The notes under the pieces are model-generated. The model saw only the letters and a program-made list of their open reading frames with translations, did not search any database and had not been told where the DNA came from. The translations under genes and the position numbers were made by a program. Below are positions 24,875 to 32,397 of a DNA stretch of 64,000 bases, piece after piece. Source of the DNA: NORP240 sp046047495 (lineage in GTDB: Bacteria > Pseudomonadota > Gammaproteobacteria > Pseudomonadales > Pseudohongiellaceae); contig JBJOHV010000055.1 of the NCBI GenBank assembly GCA_046047495.1, forward strand, positions 1-64,000, in the 5' to 3' direction. The stretch's first letter is position 1; every line of letters starts with the position of its first letter.

Positions 24875-25900
24875 TCAGTTGCCCTGTTCGGCTTCCAGAC
24901 GGCGGGCGCCGGCCAGGGTCCCCGGCAAGGCGTAATTGCCTTCGTGGCAGGCGTACTCGTAGACGGGCTCATCCATGCGTGAGAGGGGGTATTCACCGGA
25001 AAACTGGGCGGTGTATACCGTGGGATCATCCACCGTGAAGCCATAGACGATCTTGTTTTCCGACTCCCTGCGGAACGTCTCGATGACCGTGAGGTTGTCG
25101 GTCGGGGCGCGGCGGAATTCCTGCCAGGGATTGAAATATTTCGTTTCCACCACCAGGGTGTCGCCTTCCCAGCGACCGATGGAATCTCCCATCCACTTGT
25201 CCAGCGCTTCGGCCTGGGGCAGATGCTCGTCCGCCAACCGGATGATGCGGGCATCGTGCACCATCTCCACCAGGATCACCACATACCCTGGCGCCTGCAC
25301 GATCTGGTAATGGGAGTTGTACATGACCGGCTGCATGACCGGACCGGAGCTGTAGCCGAAGGACAACAGACACCTTTCACCCACACCACGACCCTCCGGT
25401 CCGTCGAAGGGGCCGGGACCCGGCGCATTGCGGCGGGCCGCCATGGCCTGCTGGTATTCCTCGGTGAAGGGCGGCACCCGGCCGTCGGGCGGATCGATGA
25501 TGGCGGAGGTGCGGAATTCCCCGTTGATGGTGGGCAGGAACATCCCGCGGTCGGTCCAGAACAGGTCATAGTTGCCCACCGGCGGCAGGGCTTCGGCAAC
25601 CGGCGCCGGGCGATTGGGATCCAGGGGCTCGTTGTCCTCTTCCACCGCCTGTTGGGCTTCCCGCTCCAGGGCAAAGGCCTCCTCTTCGGTGTAGGTCGCC
25701 TTGAGACCCAGTTCCCGGGGCCGCTCGAAGGGCATCACCGTGGCATTGCGCCACACGCCCTGCAGATCCGGTTCACCCCAGGTCGTGCGTGGCACGGTGT
25801 AATCATCAGTCTGGGCCAGGGCGGACGTGGCCAGGGGCAGGCCCAGGACACTAACGATGGCACTCAACAGTAGACGGGTAGGCTTGGGCATTGAATTCAT
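24875..25900 (-). CDS. Exported protein with WGEPDLQGVW motif
   Basis: A 341-aa protein with signal peptide (about residues 1-30, ending TSALAQ). The mature part starts with PRTTWGEPDLQGVWRN, the mark of a large, poorly studied family common in environmental Gammaproteobacteria and Acidobacteria; further conserved text is DRGMFLPTINGEFR, CLLSFGYSSGPVMQP, QIVQAPGYVVILVEMVHDAR, SIGRWEGDTLVVETKYF and YEYACHEGNYAL. No catalytic function is known. The start at 25900 has GGAG upstream and a good signal sequence; a longer reading is rejected. It starts 26 nt after the amidase gene stop on the same strand. Confidence 0.8.
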   Translation of the reverse strand: MNSMPKPTRLLLSAIVSVLGLPLATSALAQTDDYTVPRTTWGEPDLQGVWRNATVMPFERPRELGLKATYTEEEAFALEREAQQAVEEDNEPLDPNRPAPVAEALPPVGNYDLFWTDRGMFLPTINGEFRTSAIIDPPDGRVPPFTEEYQQAMAARRNAPGPGPFDGPEGRGVGERCLLSFGYSSGPVMQPVMYNSHYQIVQAPGYVVILVEMVHDARIIRLADEHLPQAEALDKWMGDSIGRWEGDTLVVETKYFNPWQEFRRAPTDNLTVIETFRRESENKIVYGFTVDDPTVYTAQFSGEYPLSRMDEPVYEYACHEGNYALPGTLAGARRLEAEQGN

Positions 25901-25926
25901 GGGGAGTCTCCGGATTAGTCGCGGGG

Positions 25927-27369
25927 TCACGCTAAAACACTTGGCCGTGGGAAGCAAGACCGGGGCTGCAGTCGTTCCAGATCCCGCGCCAGTTGCAGCA
26001 GCAACAGGTCCTGGCCCCAGTCAGCGGAAAAACACAGGCCGATGGGCAAGCCATGGGGATTTTGCCACAGGGGCACCGACATGCTGGGAGCGCCGGTGGC
26101 ATTGTAGAGGGCCACGAAACCGCTGTAGCGGGCGAACCGCTGGCCATAATCCTTCAGATCGTCACTGTCCATGTCCAGCCAGCCGTGGGGCACTGGCGGC
26201 AGGGTCAACACCGGAGACAGCACCACATCGATTCCGAAATGGAACTGTTGCATCTGCAATGCCGCTACCCGCAGGCCGTCGAGGGCGCCGACGAAATCCG
26301 CCGCCCCCACCTCGCGACCCCGTTCGGCCATGCGGCGGGTGGAACTTTCCAGGGGGGCATCCTCCAGAGCCAGGCCGCGTTTTTCCAGCTGGGGCTGAAC
26401 CTGCTGCCACACATGCACGTTGGTAATGGTCACGGCATGGCGTGACAGTGCCCGGTAATCCACCGGCAGGGTCACCTCCCGCAGCTGGTGACCCAGTTCC
26501 CGGCACTGGGCCATGGCATGTTCCAGGCCGCGCTGGACTGATGGGTCAATCGGGGCATCGAAGGGGTGGCGGGTCTGCACGCCGATGCGCAGGGGGCGGG
26601 TGGCCTGCTCCAGGCCCCGCAGATAGGACGGCGGTCGCGCTGGCAGGGGATACAGCAGGGGGCTTTCCAGCGCCGTGGCATCCAGCAGGGCGGCACTGTC
26701 CCGCACCGTGCGGGTCACCACATGGCCCACGCTCAGGCCGCTCCAGCTCTTGCCCAGCTCGGCTTCCACCGGGGTCAGTCCCCGACTGGGCTTGAGACCG
26801 AACACACCGCAGCAGCTGGCCGGAATGCGGATGGAGCCGCCGCCATCGGAGGCATGGGCAGCGGGCACGATGCCGGCTGCCACGGCAGCGGCCGAACCGC
26901 CACTGGAGCCGCCCGTGGAGTAGCCGGATTTCCAGGGATTGTGACAGGCTCCGGCAAACACCGATTCGGTGGTGATGGTGAGGCACAGCTCCGGCGTATT
27001 GGTGGTGCCCAGGGATACCAGGCCGGCGGTGCGAAAGGCGGCGATGATCGGTGCGTCCTCGCCGGCGACTTCGCCATCGAACAGCCGGCTGTGGTGGTGA
27101 TGGGGCAGGCCGGCGACGGCTGCCACTTCCTTGAACAGAAACGGCACACCGGCCAGGGGGCCGATGGGTGACAGGCCCCCATCCAGTTCGGCAGCCAGCG
27201 AGCGGGCCCCTTCATAATCCGGGGTGGTGATGGCATTGAGGGCGGGATTGTGCTCCCAGGCAAGGGCAATGGCCATTTCGGTCAATTCGCCCGCCGTCCA
27301 GTCGCCGCGCCGCAGTCCCTCAGCCATGGCCACCGCGTCCAGCGCCAGATAGTCGTTACGGTTCAGCAC
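25927..27369 (-). CDS. Amidase signature family hydrolase
   Basis: A 480-aa Ser-cisSer-Lys amidase. The catalytic Lys is in GVPFLFKEVAAV, the cis-Ser and nucleophile Ser in YSTGGSSGGSAAAVAAG, followed by ASDGGGSIRIPASCCGVFGLKPSRG. The family hydrolyses amides (indoleacetamide, nitrile-derived amides, 6-aminohexanoate dimers and others); GatA is unlikely since no gatB or gatC is near. No signal peptide, so cytosolic. It lies 18 nt after pilU on the same strand and is followed by the WG-PDLQG protein gene. Confidence 0.92.
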   Translation of the reverse strand: MLNRNDYLALDAVAMAEGLRRGDWTAGELTEMAIALAWEHNPALNAITTPDYEGARSLAAELDGGLSPIGPLAGVPFLFKEVAAVAGLPHHHHSRLFDGEVAGEDAPIIAAFRTAGLVSLGTTNTPELCLTITTESVFAGACHNPWKSGYSTGGSSGGSAAAVAAGIVPAAHASDGGGSIRIPASCCGVFGLKPSRGLTPVEAELGKSWSGLSVGHVVTRTVRDSAALLDATALESPLLYPLPARPPSYLRGLEQATRPLRIGVQTRHPFDAPIDPSVQRGLEHAMAQCRELGHQLREVTLPVDYRALSRHAVTITNVHVWQQVQPQLEKRGLALEDAPLESSTRRMAERGREVGAADFVGALDGLRVAALQMQQFHFGIDVVLSPVLTLPPVPHGWLDMDSDDLKDYGQRFARYSGFVALYNATGAPSMSVPLWQNPHGLPIGLCFSADWGQDLLLLQLARDLERLQPRSCFPRPSVLA

Positions 27370-27387
27370 GGCAGGGCGGCCGACGAC

Positions 27388-28572
27388 TCAGTCGTCGATA
27401 CCCACCAGGGACAGCCCGCCACGATCCTGATCTTCGTCATCGTCGTCATCCGCATTGCTGACCGCACCGGCCGTGCCCTGGGACAACTGGATCTTGAGAC
27501 GCAGGTTGTTCTTGGAGTCGGCGTTCTTGAGGGCTTCCTCATAGCTGATGCGACCCTGCCGGTACAGGTCGTAGAGGGCGGAGTCGAAGGTCTTCATGCC
27601 CTGCTGTTCGGATTTCTCCATGATCTCCTTCAGCTCCGAAATCTTGCCCTGTTTGATGAGATCGCAGGTGCGCGGTGTGCCGATGAGAATCTCGATGGCG
27701 GCGCAGCGCTTGCCGTCCTTTGTGGGAATCAAGCGCTGGGAAATGAAAGCCTGCAGGTTGAGTGAAAGATCCAGCAGCAGCTGCTTGTGACGCTCTTCCG
27801 GGAAGAAGTTGATGATGCGGTCCAGGGCCTGGTTGGCATTGTTGGCGTGCAGGGTGGACAGACACAGATGGCCGGTTTCGGCAAACGCCAGGGCATGCTC
27901 CATGGTCTCCTGGGAGCGGATCTCGCCAATAAGAATGACGTCCGGCGCCTGTCGCAGGGTGTTCTTTAGGGCGTCCTCGTAACTCATGGTATCCACACCC
28001 ACTTCCCGCTGATTGACGATGCTGCGGTGATGAGGATGGACGAATTCCACCGGGTCCTCGATGGTGATGATGTGGCCGTCACTGTTGCGGTTGCGGTAGT
28101 CGATGAGGGCCGCCAGCGAGGTGGATTTTCCCGAGCCGGTGCCGCCCACGAACAGGATGATGCCGCGCTTGGCCATGATCAGCTGTTTGAGCACCTGCGG
28201 CAGGCCCAGGGAGTCGGCGCTGGGAATTTCCGTCTTGATGTTACGGGCCACGATGGCCAGCTCACCACGCTGCTGGAAGATGTTGACCCGGAAACGGCCG
28301 ATGCCTTCCTCCTGGATCGCCAGGTTCATCTCCGGGCTCTTTTCGAAGTCGCGAATCTGGTCGGCGTTCATGATGGAGTAGGCGATTTTTTTCACGGCGC
28401 CGGGCGGCAGCTTCTTGTCGATCAGGGGCACCAGCTTGCCAAACGCCTTCATGGAGGGCGGTGCGCCGCAGGTGAGGAACAGGTCGGAACCGTCCTTTTC
28501 GATCATCATCTTCAGCAGGTCCTTGAAACCCACACCCTTTTTCTGCTGTTGCTCCGGTTGTACTTCAGTCAT
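27388..28572 (-). CDS. pilU: Type IV pilus retraction ATPase PilU
   Basis: A 394-aa secretion-type ATPase. Walker A GGTGSGKST, the Asp box region GHIITIEDPVEF, Walker B DVILIGEIR and the His box (TGHLCLSTLHANNANQALDRI) are all visible. The N terminus (FKDLLKMMIEKDGSDLFLTCGAPPS) and C-terminal DSALYDLYRQGRISYEEAL match PilU more than PilT. PilU assists PilT in depolymerising pili at the inner-membrane base. pilT is not in the window. The C terminus is unusually acidic (a run of five Asp). It is placed 14 nt after pyrB on the same strand. Confidence 0.93.
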   Translation of the reverse strand: MTEVQPEQQQKKGVGFKDLLKMMIEKDGSDLFLTCGAPPSMKAFGKLVPLIDKKLPPGAVKKIAYSIMNADQIRDFEKSPEMNLAIQEEGIGRFRVNIFQQRGELAIVARNIKTEIPSADSLGLPQVLKQLIMAKRGIILFVGGTGSGKSTSLAALIDYRNRNSDGHIITIEDPVEFVHPHHRSIVNQREVGVDTMSYEDALKNTLRQAPDVILIGEIRSQETMEHALAFAETGHLCLSTLHANNANQALDRIINFFPEERHKQLLLDLSLNLQAFISQRLIPTKDGKRCAAIEILIGTPRTCDLIKQGKISELKEIMEKSEQQGMKTFDSALYDLYRQGRISYEEALKNADSKNNLRLKIQLSQGTAGAVSNADDDDDEDQDRGGLSLVGIDD

Positions 28573-28586
28573 GACTGTGCACCTGT

Positions 28587-29600
28587 TTAGAAACGTCGTT
28601 CTGTGTACCAGTTGACCGGCGTGGCTGTCTTGTCCACCTGGTCCACCACATCGAGAATCAGCGCGAACAGCGCCATGCGGATCAACACGCCGTTGTCGGT
28701 CTGGCGGAAGATAGCCAGACCCGGGTGCTGATTGAGGTCATTGTCCAGCTCATTGGCATCGGCTCGGGAATCCCGCGGCAGGGGATGCATGATGACGGTA
28801 TTGGGCTTGCAGTAACTGGTGTAGATCGCCTGATTGAGCCGGAAGCGGCCGCGATAGATGTCGGCTTCCAGCTTGGATTCGAAGCGTTCTTCCTGGATGC
28901 GGGTCAGGTAAACGATGTCATTGCCCGCCAGGCCTTCCTCCATGTTGTCCGTTTCCAGCACCTCATGCCCGCGCTTGCGCAGGCTTTCCACGATCTCCGG
29001 TGGCATGCGCAGCTCGGTCGGTGACACCAGCTGGATCTTCACCTTGTCGTACAGCTCCAGCAGCTGGGACAGGGAATGAACCGTGCGGCCATGCTTGAGG
29101 TCCCCCACCATGGCGATGGTCATGCCTTCGATGGTATTGCCCTGGGAATGCAATTCCTTCTTGATGGTGTACAGATCCAGCAGGGCCTGGCTGGGGTGCT
29201 CGTTGGTACCGTCGCCACCATTGATCACCGGCACCCGGCTGGCGCGCGCGAATTCCGCCACCGAGCCGGGTTGGGGATGGCGCATGACGATGACATCGCT
29301 GTAGCCGCTGATGACCCGCGCCGTGTCGTAGAGTGACTCACCCTTGGTGATGGAGGACGTCTTTACGTCGGTGGTTTCCCGCACCTCGCCCCCCAGAAGA
29401 TTGAAGGCGCAACCGAAGCTGACCCGGGTGCGGGTGCTGGGTTCAAAGAACATATTGCCCAGGATGGCGCCCTCCAGGACCCTGGTATGCAGACGCCGGT
29501 GGGCATAGGGTTCCATGCTGTCCGCCACTTTGAATACGGTCTCCACATCCTCCCGATCGAACTGGTTGACGCTGAGAATATGGGAACCGGGAAAATGCAT
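28587..29600 (-). CDS. pyrB: Aspartate carbamoyltransferase catalytic chain
   Basis: A 337-aa transcarbamylase that makes N-carbamoyl-aspartate, the committed step of pyrimidine synthesis. Carbamoyl-phosphate loop FFEPSTRTRVSF, the GDGTNEHPSQALLDLYTI motif, MVGDLKHGRTVHSL and MHPLPRDSR are intact. It is about 25 residues longer than E. coli PyrB; there is no pyrI or pyrC beside it, so the holoenzyme type is not clear. The start at 29600 is the only plausible Met; the frame upstream of it is a shadow of the divergent sbcB gene. Confidence 0.95.
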   Translation of the reverse strand: MHFPGSHILSVNQFDREDVETVFKVADSMEPYAHRRLHTRVLEGAILGNMFFEPSTRTRVSFGCAFNLLGGEVRETTDVKTSSITKGESLYDTARVISGYSDVIVMRHPQPGSVAEFARASRVPVINGGDGTNEHPSQALLDLYTIKKELHSQGNTIEGMTIAMVGDLKHGRTVHSLSQLLELYDKVKIQLVSPTELRMPPEIVESLRKRGHEVLETDNMEEGLAGNDIVYLTRIQEERFESKLEADIYRGRFRLNQAIYTSYCKPNTVIMHPLPRDSRADANELDNDLNQHPGLAIFRQTDNGVLIRMALFALILDVVDQVDKTATPVNWYTERRF

Positions 29601-29705
29601 GAACGATGGGCTTTGGCAGGCGGCTGCGTGCGGCAATGAGTGATCCGGGCATACTACACCAAAGGCCGCAGAGGGGGAATGAATCCCCGGGCCGGGCCTG
29701 CCATA

Positions 29706-31133
29706 ATGCAGCCCATGGCACAATCGATCTACTGGTATGACTACGAGACCTTTGGTGTGGACCCCCGTCGCTGTCGTGCGGCGCAGTTCGCGGGGCTGCG
29801 CACCGACGAATCCCTCGCGGTGATGGGCGAACCGCTGGTCATGTACTGCCAGCCGGCGCCGGATTTCCTGCCTTCGGCGGAATCCTGCCTGATTACCGGC
29901 ATCACACCCCAGCTGGCATTGCAGCAGGGAGTCACGGAAGCCGAATTCATCACCCGCATTCATGCCGAGTTTGCCCAGCCCCAGACCTGTGTCGCCGGTT
30001 ATAACAACATCCGCTTCGATGACGAGCTGACCCGTCAGCTGCTGTACCGCAATTTCCACGATCCCTATGAGCGGGAGTACAAGTCCGGCAACTCCCGCTG
30101 GGACATCATCGACATGCTGCGTCTGTGTGCGGCGGTACGACCGGAGGGCATCCAGTGGCCCCGCAACGGCGATGGTCAGATCAGTTTCCGTCTCGAAGAG
30201 CTGACCGCGGCCAACGGCATTCCCCATGGTGACGCCCATGATGCGCTGGCGGATGTGCATGCCACCATCGCCATGGCGCGCCTGGTACGGGACCACCAGC
30301 GGCGGCTCTATGACTATGTGTATGAGCTGCGGGCCAAGGCCAGGGTCGAGGCCCAGCTGGACCTGCGCACCATGAAACCGGTGCTGCATGTCTCCAGCCG
30401 GTACCCTGCCAGCCTCGGCTGCCTGGCGCTGGTGTCGCCTCTGTGCCGCCATCCCGTGGATGGCAATGGGGTGGTGGTGGTTGATCTGCGGGAGGATCCG
30501 GCCGACTGGATCGATCTGCCGGCGGAGGAAATCCAGCGGCGGGTGTTCACCGCCAGTGCGGCACTGCCGGAGGGTGAGTCCCGCATTCCTCTCAAGGTGT
30601 TGCATGTCAACCGTTGCCCGGTGGTGGCGCCGGCGGCGACCCTGGAGCCGGCCCTGGCCCAGCGTTACCAGATCGACCTGGCCGCCTGCGAGACCCATTG
30701 GCAGCGTCTGCGCCAGGCCTCCGGCCTTGCAGCCAAGCTGGCACGGGTGTTCGCCCCCGGTACCCTGCCGCCGGAGCAGGACCCGGATTTCATGATTTAC
30801 AGCGGTGGTTTTTTCAGCGAAGGTGATCGCCGCCTGATGCAGGTGATTCGGGACAGCACGCCCCAGCAACTGGCCAATCTGAATCTGCCGTTCAAGGATC
30901 GCCGCCTCCATGAAATGCTGTTCCGTTACCGGGCGCGCAATTTCCCCGCCAGTCTGGATGCGGGGCAGCGAGCACGCTGGCTGCAGTTCTGTCATCAAAG
31001 AGTCACAAGCCCCGAGGCGCTTGAGGAGTACAGGCAGTCACTGGAAAGCGCACGGGAGCGTTGCAGCGACGCCAAAGGGGCACAGGTGCTGCAGGCGCTG
31101 GAAGACTATGTGGCAGGCCTTTCAGGACCCTAG
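29706..31133 (+). CDS. sbcB: Exodeoxyribonuclease I
   Basis: A 475-aa 3'-5' single-strand DNA exonuclease of the DnaQ/DEDDh fold, active in mismatch repair and recombination. Exo I is YWYDYETFGVDP (the catalytic Asp and Glu), Exo II is AGYNNIRFDDELTR, Exo III is HGDAHDALADVHATI. The SH3-like and C-terminal exonuclease I domains follow (LPFKDRRLHEMLFRYRARNFP, ending in an LEEYRQSLE helix). Starts at 29706 and 29715 are both possible; neither has a strong Shine-Dalgarno. Divergent from pyrB. Confidence 0.95.
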   Translation: MQPMAQSIYWYDYETFGVDPRRCRAAQFAGLRTDESLAVMGEPLVMYCQPAPDFLPSAESCLITGITPQLALQQGVTEAEFITRIHAEFAQPQTCVAGYNNIRFDDELTRQLLYRNFHDPYEREYKSGNSRWDIIDMLRLCAAVRPEGIQWPRNGDGQISFRLEELTAANGIPHGDAHDALADVHATIAMARLVRDHQRRLYDYVYELRAKARVEAQLDLRTMKPVLHVSSRYPASLGCLALVSPLCRHPVDGNGVVVVDLREDPADWIDLPAEEIQRRVFTASAALPEGESRIPLKVLHVNRCPVVAPAATLEPALAQRYQIDLAACETHWQRLRQASGLAAKLARVFAPGTLPPEQDPDFMIYSGGFFSEGDRRLMQVIRDSTPQQLANLNLPFKDRRLHEMLFRYRARNFPASLDAGQRARWLQFCHQRVTSPEALEEYRQSLESARERCSDAKGAQVLQALEDYVAGLSGP

Positions 31134-31142
31134 CGATGCAAG

Positions 31143-31171
31143 TTGTTCCTTCCCGGGGGAAAGGCTAGAAT
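31143..31171 (+). promoter_or_regulatory. Promoter of the PlsC-type acyltransferase gene
   Basis: TTGTTC (31143-31148) and TAGAAT (31166-31171) are spaced by exactly 17 nt. A small CCTTCCC/GGGAAAGG dyad lies in the spacer. The gene starts 36 nt after the -10, which matches a short leader. Confidence 0.6.
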
Positions 31172-31206
31172 GCCCGCCGTCCCAGACACCCCCCGCAAAG
31201 TGACCC

Positions 31207-32361
31207 ATGGACCAGTTCAGCGAGATCAGACCCTACCAGGATCACGAAATCCGTCCGGTCCTCGACAGGTTGCTCAATAATCCTGAGTTTCTTCGCAGCA
31301 TCGCCAGCTTTTCCCACCCGCGCCTGACCCGCATGCTGCCGGCCCTTGTCATCATGCTGGCAAAAAGGCGCCTGACGGCACAGTTAAAGGATGTCAATAG
31401 CGTGTCCACCATGCAGGACGTCATTGCCGTCTACATGGACAAGATGATCAGGGACACCACCGACGGCCTCACCCACTCCGGTCTCGAGAATATCAATCCC
31501 GACACCAATTACGTGTTCATCAGCAATCACCGTGACATCGCCATGGATCCGGCCTTCGTCAACTATGTGTTGTATCACGGGGGCTTCACCACCCTGCAGA
31601 TCGCCATCGGCGACAACCTGCTCAAGAAACCGTTCGTCACCGATCTCATGCGGCTCAACAAGAGCTTCATCGTGCGCCGCTCCCTCAAGGGCAGGGAACT
31701 GCTGAAGGCCCTGGACCTGTTGTCGGAGTACATCCACTACTGCATCGATCACGACCACAATGTATGGATAGCCCAGCGTGAAGGTCGCGCCAAGGACGGG
31801 GTGGACAAGACCGACCCGGCTCTGATCAAGATGCTGTCGCGGGGCCGGCGCAGCCTGCCGTTCGGCCAGAGCATAGACGGCCTGCACGTGGTGCCGGTGG
31901 CCATCTCCTATGAATATGACGCCTGTGATGTATTGAAGGCGGAGGAACTCTACCAGGTGGAGACCACCGGCAAATTCGTCAAGACCGAAGGCAGCGACAT
32001 CAACAGCATCGTCACCGGCATCACCGGCTACAAGGGTCGGGTGCATGTGGCCATCGGCAAGCGACTGGGGGATCAATACCATCCGGTCAGCGATGATCCC
32101 GATGTGGTGGCCGCCAAGATCGACGAGCAGATCGTGGAGAACTATCTGCTGCACGACAGCAACTTCATCGCCCTGGAGATGTTACGGGAGCGAAATCTGG
32201 TGAAGGTTCCGCCTCTGGCCTCAGAGGTTCACAAACGGGACATCAGCAGCGGCAAGCGTCAGGAGTTTGCTCAGCGGGTGGCGGGTGTGGACGAGCGCCT
32301 GCACAAGCACCTGCTCAGCATGTATGCCAATCCGGTGATCACCCGCTACCGACTGCTATAG
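31207..32361 (+). CDS. PlsC-type glycerolipid acyltransferase
   Basis: A 384-aa protein of the lysophospholipid acyltransferase superfamily. The catalytic His-Asp motif appears as SNHRDIAMDPAF; the spacing His-x5-Asp differs from the common His-x4-Asp. The phosphate-binding block appears as AQREGRAKDGVDKTDP (compare E-G-x-R) and PVAISYEYDACD is the Pro motif. An N-terminal helical part (residues 1-90) is present, as in PlsB-like proteins but shorter. It likely acylates glycerol phosphate or a lysolipid at the inner face of the membrane; substrate not determinable. Confidence 0.85.
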   Translation: MDQFSEIRPYQDHEIRPVLDRLLNNPEFLRSIASFSHPRLTRMLPALVIMLAKRRLTAQLKDVNSVSTMQDVIAVYMDKMIRDTTDGLTHSGLENINPDTNYVFISNHRDIAMDPAFVNYVLYHGGFTTLQIAIGDNLLKKPFVTDLMRLNKSFIVRRSLKGRELLKALDLLSEYIHYCIDHDHNVWIAQREGRAKDGVDKTDPALIKMLSRGRRSLPFGQSIDGLHVVPVAISYEYDACDVLKAEELYQVETTGKFVKTEGSDINSIVTGITGYKGRVHVAIGKRLGDQYHPVSDDPDVVAAKIDEQIVENYLLHDSNFIALEMLRERNLVKVPPLASEVHKRDISSGKRQEFAQRVAGVDERLHKHLLSMYANPVITRYRLL

Positions 32362-32397
32362 GCTGCAATGCCGGCGGGACAGGCGGGCGGTGAAGGC

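Noticed and set aside
29601..30998. N-terminal extension of pyrB to about 800 residues
   Set aside because: The added part is antisense to sbcB; PyrB has a natural start at 29600 and normal length from there.
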